Positions 1-8,332 of a stretch of 41,658 bases of DNA are shown here, piece by piece. Source of the stretch: Anaerotignum sp. (GTDB taxonomy: Bacteria > Bacillota > Clostridia > Lachnospirales > Anaerotignaceae); the NCBI GenBank assembly GCA_020024455.1, contig JAHHTU010000021.1:1-41658 (forward strand), written 5' to 3'. Within the stretch, counting starts at the first letter, position 1; the number at the start of each line of letters is the position of its first letter. The translations under genes and the position numbers were made by a program. The notes below the pieces were generated by a model. It did not search any database. It saw only the letters and a program-made list of their open reading frames with translations, and was not told the origin of the DNA.

Positions 1-40
<40 letters not shown>

Positions 41-122
41 TGGAGTATAGGTTGCAAATCATCACTATTCTATTTTGAACGTTTACAGTGCTTGTTTTTA
101 TTAAAAATATAAATATGGTTTT

Positions 123-202
123 GGGTGGATTCCCGAGTGGCCAAAGGGGGCAGACTGTAAATCTGTTGCGATGCTTCGAAGGTTCGAATCCTTCTCCGCC
201 CA
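123..202 (+). tRNA. tRNA-Tyr (anticodon GTA)
   Basis: The acceptor stem GGGTGGA (123-129) pairs with TCCGCCC (195-201), with discriminator A at 202. The anticodon stem GCAGA/TCTGT encloses CTGTAAA, giving anticodon GTA. The T arm is GAAGG-TTCGAAT-CCTTC, and an 11-base variable arm fits a class II tRNA-Tyr, though it is short for the family. No CCA is encoded. It lies 84 bases after the 16S end and is probably co-transcribed with it. Confidence 0.95.
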
Positions 203-210
203 TGATAGTA

Positions 211-237
211 AGACAAGCAAATGCTTGTCTTTTTTTT
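211..237 (+). terminator. Rho-independent terminator of the 16S/tRNA-Tyr transcript
   Basis: The hairpin AGACAAGC-AAAT-GCTTGTCT is followed by a run of T. It lies 8 bases after tRNA-Tyr and appears to end the rRNA transcript without any 23S or 5S gene. Confidence 0.85.
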
Positions 238-316
238 ACATTGGAATAAAGTTTTGCGTTGGAATAAATTAAGGAAATATTAAAAAAATATACTATGGAT
301 TTTCCAAATTTTCCTA

Positions 317-322
317 TATAAT
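317..322 (+). promoter_or_regulatory. Putative -10 box of the efflux operon
   Basis: A perfect TATAAT lies 42 bases before the adaptor start. No good -35 hexamer was found at 16-18 bases upstream, so this is a tentative promoter. An imperfect direct repeat (TTGGAATAAA) occurs upstream at about 240-268. Confidence 0.4.
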
Positions 323-364
323 GAGCAGTATAAAAAGATAAACGGGCTGTTAGGAGGAAAAAGT

Positions 365-1588
365 ATGACAAAAAAGAAAAAAATCATCATAGCAGTGGTG
401 GCGATGGCGGTTGTTGCAGGTGGTGTGGGCTTGAAAATGAAACAGGGACAACCAACAGAACCGCAAGGTATGCCTGTGATGACAAGCACGATACAAAAAC
501 AGGATATCCAAGAGGTGTTAAAACAAAAAGCCGTTTTGGAGGGGACAAAAAGTGCAGAAGTTGTATCTCGATTACATTATGAGATAGAACAAATTGCAGT
601 CAAGGAGGGTGACAGAGTCCAAAAAGGACAGCTTTTGGCAGTATTGGACAGCACAGAGATACAACAACAGATGGCACAAACAAAAGGCGATTTGGAATTA
701 TTGGAATACCAGCAGCAGGATATTTTAGACGAAAGACAAAAACAATATGACAGTGCTGTTTTGGTCAGAGACCAAGCCAAAAGAGAATATGAAAGACAAA
801 AGCAATTATTTGATGGCGGTGTTGGGACACAGTCGGAATTGGATACAGCAAAAGATGCTTTGGATAAGGCAGAACGGGAAGTTGCGGATATTCCAACCGA
901 AAATGGCACAGCAGTTTTGACAAATGCAGAAAAACAAACAAAAGTCAATGCAAAACAAAAGGCTGATATACAAGCAACCACATTGAATGATTGTAAAATA
1001 CACAGCCCCATTTCAGGAACAGTCACAAGGGTAAACACAACGGTGGGACGATTTGCAGATGAAATGGAAAACAATACCCCCATATTTGTGATTGAAGATA
1101 TTGACCATTTGCAAATGAAAGTGATGATTAGTGAAAATGATATTGATAAAGTCAAAATTGGACAGGAAGTTGACATTACAGCACAAATACTCGGAAAAGA
1201 TGTCGTAAAAGGAATTGTGGACAGAATTTCTCCGACTGGGGAGGAAAAAAACGGTACAACCACAGAAAGAGTCATTCCCGTATATATCAAAGTGCAAGAG
1301 CAAAACGAAAAATTGATTGCCGGGATTACCGCACAGGCAACGATTAAAATTGCTTTTGTACAGCAGGCTTTTGTTGTGCCTTTGGAAGCCATTGGAGAGC
1401 TGGAAGATGGTACAACTGCCATTTATACAGTAACAGAAGAGGGGACAGTACATATCGTACCTGTGACAGTTGGTTTGGAGACGGATTTACAGGCAGAAGT
1501 GAAATCTGATGCCTTGGCAGAGGGACAAACCATTGTATTAAATCCAAGTTTGGCTTTGGCAGAGGGTACAGCGGTGATTGCACAATAA
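365..1588 (+). CDS. Efflux ABC/RND-type periplasmic adaptor subunit (HlyD/MacA family)
   Basis: A 407-residue membrane-fusion adaptor for the transporter encoded by the next two genes. Residues 5-22 form an N-terminal membrane anchor. A biotinyl-lipoyl half-domain follows (about 63-98, with VKEGDRVQKGQLLAVLD), then a Gln/Lys/Glu-rich coiled-coil hairpin (about 100-200), the second lipoyl half (HSPISGTVTRVNTTVG) and a beta-barrel region. In a monoderm cell such adaptors act outside the membrane and couple the ABC pump to export of peptides or drugs. The start has TTAGGAGG seven bases upstream. The stop is 12 bases before the ATPase start, so the three genes form an operon. The substrate cannot be read from sequence. 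Confidence 0.88.
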   Translation: MTKKKKIIIAVVAMAVVAGGVGLKMKQGQPTEPQGMPVMTSTIQKQDIQEVLKQKAVLEGTKSAEVVSRLHYEIEQIAVKEGDRVQKGQLLAVLDSTEIQQQMAQTKGDLELLEYQQQDILDERQKQYDSAVLVRDQAKREYERQKQLFDGGVGTQSELDTAKDALDKAEREVADIPTENGTAVLTNAEKQTKVNAKQKADIQATTLNDCKIHSPISGTVTRVNTTVGRFADEMENNTPIFVIEDIDHLQMKVMISENDIDKVKIGQEVDITAQILGKDVVKGIVDRISPTGEEKNGTTTERVIPVYIKVQEQNEKLIAGITAQATIKIAFVQQAFVVPLEAIGELEDGTTAIYTVTEEGTVHIVPVTVGLETDLQAEVKSDALAEGQTIVLNPSLALAEGTAVIAQ

Positions 1589-1600
1589 AGGAATGATGAT

Positions 1601-2290
1601 ATGAAAGAGATTATTAAAATTGAGCATTTACATAAAACGTATGATACGGGTGCGATACAAGTACACGCATTGAAAGATATCAATTTGTGCATATATGAGG
1701 GGGAATATGTTGCCATTATGGGACAGTCCGGTTCCGGTAAATCCACATTGATGAATATACTGGGGTGTATGGACCGCCAGTTTGATGGCACATATGAACT
1801 GGACGGTATCAGTATTGCAAAACAAAGGGAAAATCAATTATCAGCAATCAGAAATCAAAAAATCGGGTTTGTGTTTCAGGCGTTTCAGTTGATTCCCAGA
1901 ATGTCGGCTGTCAAAAATGTGGAAATCCCAATGATTTACGCAGGTATGAAAGCAGACAAACGTAGAAAAAAAGCCATTGCATTATTGGAACGGGTTGGCT
2001 TGGGGGAAAGGGTATATCATTTGCCAAATGAATTGTCCGGTGGGCAAAAACAGCGTGTGGCGATTGCAAGGGCATTGGCAAATGACCCTACAATCATATT
2101 GGCAGATGAACCAACAGGTAACTTGGATACAAAAGCCTCTTATGAAACGATGGAGTTTTTTACCAATTTGAACAAAGAAGGTGCGACCGTGGTTGTGGTC
2201 ACACATGAAGAAGAAATTGCGGCATATACAAACCGCATCATTCGCTTTCAAGACGGACAAATTATCAGTGATACAAAGGTGGTGAAATAA
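1601..2290 (+). CDS. ABC transporter ATP-binding protein (MacB/LolD type)
   Basis: A 229-residue nucleotide-binding subunit. Walker A is GQSGSGKS (about residue 41), the Q-loop is in FVFQAFQLIP, the signature is LSGGQKQR, Walker B is IILADEPTGNLD and the switch His is in VVTHEEE. The DEPTGNLD form and the length are typical of the LolD/MacB/FtsE group, which pairs with MacB-type permeases, and such a permease follows three bases later. It hydrolyses ATP on the cytoplasmic face to drive mechanotransmission through the permease and adaptor. Confidence 0.93.
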   Translation: MKEIIKIEHLHKTYDTGAIQVHALKDINLCIYEGEYVAIMGQSGSGKSTLMNILGCMDRQFDGTYELDGISIAKQRENQLSAIRNQKIGFVFQAFQLIPRMSAVKNVEIPMIYAGMKADKRRKKAIALLERVGLGERVYHLPNELSGGQKQRVAIARALANDPTIILADEPTGNLDTKASYETMEFFTNLNKEGATVVVVTHEEEIAAYTNRIIRFQDGQIISDTKVVK

Positions 2291-2293
2291 AGA

Positions 2294-3499
2294 ATGTTGG
2301 TATTTGAAAATTTGAAGTTGGCATTTAGTTCTATTTGTGCCAATAAAATGCGTTCTTTTTTGACCATGTTGGGTATGATTATTGGCATTAGCTCTGTGAT
2401 TGCCATTGTGTCATTGGGGGATACTATGCGAACATTGATGGCAAATGAATATAAAAATATTGGGCTGGGGCTTTCGTATATGTTTATCATGACACCGGAC
2501 GATGTGTATACAGATGATTCCCTGTTTTCGGTAGAAGATGCCGCAAATATCAAAGAAGCCATGGGTGACAGTTTATCCTATGTGGGGTTTCAATTCAGCA
2601 ATCGAACAGATATGAGAGTGGGCAGAAAAAACAAAACCTTATATATGACAGGTTTGGCAGAAAACCCAACGGCGATGCAGAATTTGAAAATCATAGCCGG
2701 ACGTATGTTGACAGACAGAGATTTTCAGGAAAAACATAAATATGTGGTACTGCAAAAAGAAACGGCTGAGGAATTTTTCGGTGAGGCAGAAAATGCGGTA
2801 GGGAAAACCGTAAAAATGAAATTATCAGAAGAAATGGAAGACGTTTTGGTCATTGGGGTATACGAAAATACAGATTCTGCGTTTATGAAACTGATGTCAG
2901 GCGGCAGTATGGAAACGGCATATGTACCGGAGAGTGTTGTTGTGACAGAGTTTAATTGGAGTGTTTATTTTATTGTGTCTGACACAAGCCAGATGGAACA
3001 GGTACAGGCAAGAGTGAAAGCATATATCGCACGTATGAAAAACATTCCGCAAGATTACATTCAATTAAGTTCCGCAGCGGAGGAAATGCAAAGCATTGAC
3101 AGTATGCTGGGGGCGATGTCATCGGTTGTGGGGGCGATTGCGGCAATTTCCCTTTTGGTTGGTGGCATTGGGATTATGAATATTATGCTGGTTTCTGTGA
3201 CAGAACGTACCAGAGAAATCGGTATCAGAAAGGCGTTGGGTGCAAGGACAGGAGATATTTTGACACAGTTTTTGATTGAAGCGGCAATGATTTCTGCCGC
3301 CGGTGGGGCAATCGGCACGTTTTTCGGTGTTTCGGCTGTGGCACTGGGGGGTATGGCATTCGGTTTGGAAACCGTTGTCAAACCACAAGTCATTTTGGTG
3401 GCTGTGGCATTCTCTGCCATGGTGGGTGTTGGTTTTGGATTGTATCCTGCACGTAAAGCGGCAAAAGCCGACCCTGTGGTTGCTCTGCGTTATGAATAA
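2294..3499 (+). CDS. ABC transporter permease (MacB/FtsX family)
   Basis: A 401-residue permease. TM1 is near residues 20-42 (LTMLGMIIGISSVIAIVSLG). A large extracytoplasmic MacB core domain (about 45-255) follows, and three C-terminal TM segments contain the family hallmark TERTREIGIRKALGA and the ending GLYPARKAAKADPVVALRYE. It completes a three-gene MacAB-like system with only 3 bases between ATPase stop and permease start, which implies translational coupling. No regulator or resistance gene sits beside it, so the cargo is unknown. Confidence 0.92.
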   Translation: MLVFENLKLAFSSICANKMRSFLTMLGMIIGISSVIAIVSLGDTMRTLMANEYKNIGLGLSYMFIMTPDDVYTDDSLFSVEDAANIKEAMGDSLSYVGFQFSNRTDMRVGRKNKTLYMTGLAENPTAMQNLKIIAGRMLTDRDFQEKHKYVVLQKETAEEFFGEAENAVGKTVKMKLSEEMEDVLVIGVYENTDSAFMKLMSGGSMETAYVPESVVVTEFNWSVYFIVSDTSQMEQVQARVKAYIARMKNIPQDYIQLSSAAEEMQSIDSMLGAMSSVVGAIAAISLLVGGIGIMNIMLVSVTERTREIGIRKALGARTGDILTQFLIEAAMISAAGGAIGTFFGVSAVALGGMAFGLETVVKPQVILVAVAFSAMVGVGFGLYPARKAAKADPVVALRYE

Positions 3500-3520
3500 A
3501 AAAATATAAAAAAATGTTGC

Positions 3521-3565
3521 AAAAGGTGTAAAACATGGAAAAATTTCATGGGATACACCTTTTTT
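3521..3565 (+). terminator. Rho-independent terminator after the efflux operon
   Basis: AAAGGTGTA (3522-3530) pairs with TACACCTTT (3554-3562), with a further CATG/CATG pairing in the loop, followed by T residues. It separates the efflux operon from dnaE. Confidence 0.75.
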
Positions 3566-3586
3566 ATGTTTCTTTTTATGAATTTG

Positions 3587-3595
3587 TGGTATAAT
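3587..3595 (+). promoter_or_regulatory. Extended -10 promoter of dnaE
   Basis: TGGTATAAT is a perfect -10 with the extended TGn element, 51 bases before the dnaE start. The -35 region (around 3567, TGTTTC) is poor, as expected of an extended -10 promoter. Confidence 0.65.
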
Positions 3596-3646
3596 TTTTT
3601 TGCAAATGTGTAGCAATCATGTCGAAATGAAAAGGAGTGTGTAAAA

Positions 3647-6600
3647 TTGGAAAAAGAACCAATACAGATACAAAATCAACAAAATATACCGTTTACACAT
3701 CTCCATGTGCATACAGAATATAGTTTGTTGGACGGTTCTGCAAAGATTCAAGAATTGGTGGAACGTGTCAAAGCATTGGGCATGGACAGCATTGCCATTA
3801 CAGACCATGGTGCCATGTATGGTGTGATTGATTTTTACAAAGCGGCAAAAGAAGCCGGTATCAAGCCTATCATTGGCTGTGAGGTGTATGTGGCTGTCGG
3901 TTCTCGGTTACAAAAAGAGGGCAAAGGTGGCGGATACTATCACTTGGTGCTTTTGGCAGAAAATGAAGAAGGGTATCACAATTTAATCAAATTGGTTTCC
4001 TATGGCTTTCTTGACGGGTTTTACTATAAGCCCAGAATAGACAAAGATTTGTTGCGACAATATCACAAGGGATTGATTGCCTCATCTGCCTGCTTGGCGG
4101 GGGAAGTGCCAAGAAATATATTGACCATGTCTTATGACCATGCCAAAAAAGCGGCATTGGAATATTTGGATATTTTTGGTGAGGGTAATTTCTTTTTGGA
4201 ATTGCAAGACCATGGTATGCCGGAACAAAAGAAAGTGAATCAGGCATTGGTACGTCTTTCGGAGGAAACAGGTATTCCTTTGATTGCAACCAATGACAGC
4301 CATTATATTTATAAAGAAGATGCAGTGCCGCACGATATTTTGCTGTGTATACAAACAGCAAAAACTGTACAGGATACAGACCGTATGCGGTATGAGGGCG
4401 GACAGTTTTATGTCAAAAGTCCGCAGGAAATGGCGGAATTGTTTCCTTATGCACCGCAGGCATTGGAAAATACGGCAAAAATTGCACAAAGATGCAATGT
4501 GGAATTTGTATTCCATGATTTGAAATTGCCGCAATTTGATGTGCCGGACGGAAAAACGGCATCAGCTTATTTGCGTGAGCTGTGTGAAGCTGGTTTTGCA
4601 AAAAGATACCCCAATCCGAAACCGGAATGGAAAGAGCGTCTGGCATATGAATTGCAAACCATAGAAACCATGGGGTATGTGGATTACTTCTTGATTGTAT
4701 GGGATTTTATCAAATATGCAAAAGACAGGGATATTATGGTGGGACCGGGGAGAGGTTCTGCGGCAGGCAGTATGGTTTCTTACTGCTTGGACATTACCAC
4801 CATTGACCCCTTGCGATATGATTTGATTTTTGAGCGGTTTTTGAATCCTGAGCGTGTGAGTATGCCCGATATTGATATTGACTTTTGTTATGAACGCAGA
4901 CAAGAAGTCATTGATTATGTCATTGAAAAATACGGAGAAGACCATGTTGCACAGATTATCACATTTGGAACACTGGCGGCAAGGGCAGCCATCAAAGACG
5001 TGGGACGTGCATTGGCAATGCCTTATGCAGATGTAGACCGCATTTCCAAAATGATTCCCACAGAATTGGGCATTACCATTGAAAAAGCGTTAAAAATGAA
5101 TGTGGATTTGAAAAAAGCATATGATACAGAGGAAGATACCAGACATTTGATTGATATGTCGTTGCGTTTGGAAGGCTTGCCAAGACATTCCTCCACCCAT
5201 GCGGCAGGAGTTGTCATCTGTCGTGAGCCGGTTGTGGAATATGTGCCGTTGAGTGCCAATGACGGGCAAATCAATACCCAATATACCATGACGTTATTGG
5301 AAGAATTGGGTTTGTTGAAAATGGACTTTTTGGGCTTGCGTACCTTGACAGTGATACAAAGAGCCGTAAAGGAAATCGAACGTATTCATCATATCAAACT
5401 GGATATACAAAATATCCCCGATGACAATGCGGCAGTATATCATTTGCTGGGACAGGGTAAAACAGAGGGGATTTTTCAGCTGGAAAGCGGCGGCATGAAA
5501 CAGTTTTTGAAAGAATTGCAACCCACTTGTTTGGAAGATTGGATTGCAGGGATTTCTTTGTACCGCCCCGGCCCTATGGATTTTATACCAAAGTATATCA
5601 AAGGCAAAAACAACAAAGACAATATCCAATATACCCACCCTGCCCTAGAACCAATTCTGAAAAATACCTATGGTTGTATTGTATATCAAGAGCAGGTGAT
5701 GCAAATTGTGCGTGATTTGGCAGGATACAGCTTAGGACGCAGTGACTTGGTACGTCGTGCCATGAGCAAGAAGAAAGCCTCTGTGATGGCACAGGAACGC
5801 AAAAATTTTGTATATGGAATTGGTGATGAAGTCAAAGGCTGTGTCAAAAACGGTATTCCTGCGGAAGTGGCAGAAAAAATATTCGATGAAATGACCGACT
5901 TTGCAAAATATGCATTCAACAAAAGCCATGCGGCGTGTTATGCAGTGGTGGGATACCAGACAGCTTGGTTAAAGGCACATTATCCTGTGGAATTTATGGC
6001 GGCGTTGATGACAAGTGTGATGGATAACACAGCCAAGATTTCGGGTTATATTGAAGAATGTAAAAAAATGGGCATTGCATTGTTGCCACCGGATATCAAC
6101 GAAGGATTTGGACATTTTTCTGTGTCTGATGGGAAAATTCGTTTTGGTTTGGCGGCAATCAAAGGCGTTGGCAAAAGTGCTGTGTCGGCTTTGGTGGCAG
6201 AACGGGAACAAAATGGGAAATTTGTTTCTTTGACAGACTTTTGCAGTCGTATGCAAGATGGAGAATTGAATAAACGCAGTGTCGAAAGTCTGATTAAAGC
6301 AGGCGCTTTGGACTCTTTTGGCGGGGCACGCAGTCAGTATATGGCGATATATCAAAATGTATTGAGCGGTATCAGCCAAGACCGCAAAAAAAATATTGCA
6401 GGGCAGTTAAATTTGTTTGATTTGCAAATGGGTGATGCTACCGGTATCAAACAAAAAGATGAATTGCCTGCATTGGCAGAGTTTTTGCCAAAAGATAAAT
6501 TGGCAATGGAAAAAGAAGTATTGGGTATTTATGTCAGTGGTCACCCATTGGCGGAACAGGCAGAACAGTTGCGAAAAAAAATCAGCCATACCAGCAGAGA

Positions 6601-7135
6601 TTTTTTGCCGGAGGAAGGAACAGAAAAAATATCTGTTTCAGAAGGGGAAAAAGTCATTGTTGGTGGTATGATTGCGGCAAAATCTGTGAAATATACAAGA
6701 AACAATGACAAAATGTGTTTTCTGTCATTGGAAGATTTGCAGGGCAATATCGAAATTGTGGTATTTCCCAAAGTGATGGAGCAGTATGCTGCTTTATTGG
6801 TAGAAGAAAATGTGGTCGTCATCAAAGGGCGGGCAAATGTATCCGCAGATGGCGAAGTTAAGGTGATTGCTTCAGCTATCTTCACATGGGAAGAAACAGA
6901 ACAAAAAAATGCACCAACGCTATGGCTCAAACAACCAGCAGGAAAAGAAACACCATTGTTGTGGATTACTTCTGTCTTGGAGCGATATAGCGGTATCACC
7001 CCTGTATATATTTATGAAGAAAAAACAAAACGCAAAATGAAAGCAGACAATCAATATTGGGTGACATTGGAAGATGGTCTGTTGCAGGAATTGAGAATGC
7101 TTCTGGGTGAAGAAAACGTGGCTGTCAAAGAATAG
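3647..7135 (+). CDS. dnaE: DNA polymerase III subunit alpha (DnaE)
   Basis: A 1162-residue family C replicative polymerase. The PHP domain comes first (HLHVHTEYS with H20 and H22, then ITDHG and GCEVY), and its metal ligands look intact. The palm follows, with catalytic Asp pair D408/D410 in PDIDIDF and third Asp D560 in KMDFLGL, matching E. coli D401, D403 and D555. A helix-hairpin-helix region and an OB fold (about 1005-1085) complete it. In most Firmicutes DnaE extends primers for PolC. The start is TTG, set by AAAGGAG ending 9 bases upstream and by an in-frame N-terminus right before the PHP motif. dnaE next to pfkA-pyk recalls the Bacillus order, with the intervening acc genes absent. 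Confidence 0.97.
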   Translation: MEKEPIQIQNQQNIPFTHLHVHTEYSLLDGSAKIQELVERVKALGMDSIAITDHGAMYGVIDFYKAAKEAGIKPIIGCEVYVAVGSRLQKEGKGGGYYHLVLLAENEEGYHNLIKLVSYGFLDGFYYKPRIDKDLLRQYHKGLIASSACLAGEVPRNILTMSYDHAKKAALEYLDIFGEGNFFLELQDHGMPEQKKVNQALVRLSEETGIPLIATNDSHYIYKEDAVPHDILLCIQTAKTVQDTDRMRYEGGQFYVKSPQEMAELFPYAPQALENTAKIAQRCNVEFVFHDLKLPQFDVPDGKTASAYLRELCEAGFAKRYPNPKPEWKERLAYELQTIETMGYVDYFLIVWDFIKYAKDRDIMVGPGRGSAAGSMVSYCLDITTIDPLRYDLIFERFLNPERVSMPDIDIDFCYERRQEVIDYVIEKYGEDHVAQIITFGTLAARAAIKDVGRALAMPYADVDRISKMIPTELGITIEKALKMNVDLKKAYDTEEDTRHLIDMSLRLEGLPRHSSTHAAGVVICREPVVEYVPLSANDGQINTQYTMTLLEELGLLKMDFLGLRTLTVIQRAVKEIERIHHIKLDIQNIPDDNAAVYHLLGQGKTEGIFQLESGGMKQFLKELQPTCLEDWIAGISLYRPGPMDFIPKYIKGKNNKDNIQYTHPALEPILKNTYGCIVYQEQVMQIVRDLAGYSLGRSDLVRRAMSKKKASVMAQERKNFVYGIGDEVKGCVKNGIPAEVAEKIFDEMTDFAKYAFNKSHAACYAVVGYQTAWLKAHYPVEFMAALMTSVMDNTAKISGYIEECKKMGIALLPPDINEGFGHFSVSDGKIRFGLAAIKGVGKSAVSALVAEREQNGKFVSLTDFCSRMQDGELNKRSVESLIKAGALDSFGGARSQYMAIYQNVLSGISQDRKKNIAGQLNLFDLQMGDATGIKQKDELPALAEFLPKDKLAMEKEVLGIYVSGHPLAEQAEQLRKKISHTSRDFLPEEGTEKISVSEGEKVIVGGMIAAKSVKYTRNNDKMCFLSLEDLQGNIEIVVFPKVMEQYAALLVEENVVVIKGRANVSADGEVKVIASAIFTWEETEQKNAPTLWLKQPAGKETPLLWITSVLERYSGITPVYIYEEKTKRKMKADNQYWVTLEDGLLQELRMLLGEENVAVKE

Positions 7136-7196
7136 ACTGCTGTTTTTTGCAAACAGGGGAGTTTTTGCAAAAGACAATGTCAGATATTTTGTTGTA

Positions 7197-7205
7197 TGGT
7201 AAAAT
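7197..7205 (+). promoter_or_regulatory. Putative extended -10 promoter of pfkA
   Basis: TGGTAAAAT lies 76 bases before the pfkA start and is a one-base variant of the TGGTATRAT motif seen before other genes in the window. No convincing -35 was found. Confidence 0.45.
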
Positions 7206-7281
7206 GTTTTCAAAATTCAGTCAAATATAAAATATAAGATTTATCAAAAGAAGCAGAAAAACTTATTGGGAGGAAATGAGT

Positions 7282-8262
7282 ATGGAAGAAAAGAAAATCA
7301 GAAAAATTGGTGTGCTGACAAGTGGGGGAGATGCCCCCGGTATGAATGCTGCAATTCGTGCGGTTGTGCGTACAGCATTGTACCATGATATTGATGTCAT
7401 CGGTATCCGAAAAGGGTATAATGGCTTAATCAACGGTGAAATCAAAGAAATGAGAAGCAAAGATGTGTCCAATATCATGAACTTGGGTGGCACGATTTTG
7501 CATACGGCACGTTGCCCGGAAATGATGACAGAAGAAGGCGCACACAAAGCAGCAGCCATTTATAAAATTTTGAGCTTAGATGCTTTGGTTGTCATCGGTG
7601 GTGACGGTTCTTATCGTGGTATGGAAGAACTTTCCAAAAGAGGTGTCAACTGCATTGGGATTCCCGCAACCATTGACTTGGATATGGACAGCACCGAATA
7701 CACCATCGGCTTTGATACCGCAGTCAACACCGGAATGGACGCATTGAATAAACTGCGTGATACGTCCAGCTCTCATGAACGTTGTTCTGTGGTGGAAGTG
7801 ATGGGCAGAAATGCCGGATATATTGCAACATGGTGTGCTATGGTTGGTGGTGCGGAAGATGTGATGTTTCCCGAAGCCAAAGGCGAAATTGACAATGCAA
7901 AAGTGATACAGCAGATTTTGGAAAACAGAAGCATTGGCAAACGCTTGAATTTGATTGTGGTTGCCGAAGGTGTTGGCGGTACACAGAAATTGGCAAAAGA
8001 TATTCAGGAAATCACCGGTATTCAAACCAGAGCAACCATTTTGGGCCATTTGCAAAGAGGTGGCAGCCCCACAGCCATTGACCGTATGCACGCATCTATG
8101 ATGGGTTACCATGCGGTGAAAGCAATTTTGGAAGGAGAACAAAATAAAGTTGTGGCTTTCAATCATGGTGCATATGAAATGTTGGATTTGGAACAGGCAT
8201 TGCATATGAAAAAAGAAATGGATAAAAGCATTTACGATGTTATCAAAATATTGGCAATGTAA
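7282..8262 (+). CDS. pfkA: ATP-dependent 6-phosphofructokinase
   Basis: A 326-residue glycolytic kinase converting fructose 6-phosphate to fructose 1,6-bisphosphate. GGDAPGMN (15-22) and GGDGS are present. The Gly at 109 (E. coli Gly104) marks the ATP enzyme, since PPi enzymes carry Asp there. The catalytic loop reads PATIDLD instead of the usual PGTIDND: the two Asp (D132, D134) are kept but Asn is Leu. SSHERCSVVEVMGR and the effector-site region are otherwise normal. An ATG at 7276 is in frame, but GGGAGG (7268-7273) would be only two bases from it. ATG 7282 has 8-base spacing and is preferred. pyk follows 62 bases later and no terminator lies between. Confidence 0.95.
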   Translation: MEEKKIRKIGVLTSGGDAPGMNAAIRAVVRTALYHDIDVIGIRKGYNGLINGEIKEMRSKDVSNIMNLGGTILHTARCPEMMTEEGAHKAAAIYKILSLDALVVIGGDGSYRGMEELSKRGVNCIGIPATIDLDMDSTEYTIGFDTAVNTGMDALNKLRDTSSSHERCSVVEVMGRNAGYIATWCAMVGGAEDVMFPEAKGEIDNAKVIQQILENRSIGKRLNLIVVAEGVGGTQKLAKDIQEITGIQTRATILGHLQRGGSPTAIDRMHASMMGYHAVKAILEGEQNKVVAFNHGAYEMLDLEQALHMKKEMDKSIYDVIKILAM

Positions 8263-8317
8263 AAAAATGGGAATTGCCACAAGAAACAAATTGCAACACA
8301 AACAAAGAGGAGGAACA

Positions 8318-8332
8318 ATGACAAATGCGTAG
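8318..8332 (+). other. Four-codon ORF overlapping the pyk start
   Basis: ATG ACA AAT GCG TAG begins 4 bases after AGGAGG (8308-8313). The pyk ATG at 8325 lies inside it in another frame, 11 bases from the same AGGAGG. It is seen directly, but whether it is translated is unknown. Confidence 0.4.

Noticed and set aside
577..1422. 281-codon minus-strand frame inside the efflux adaptor
   Set aside because: Shadow of a well-supported plus-strand gene; Ser/Cys-rich composition and no family resemblance.
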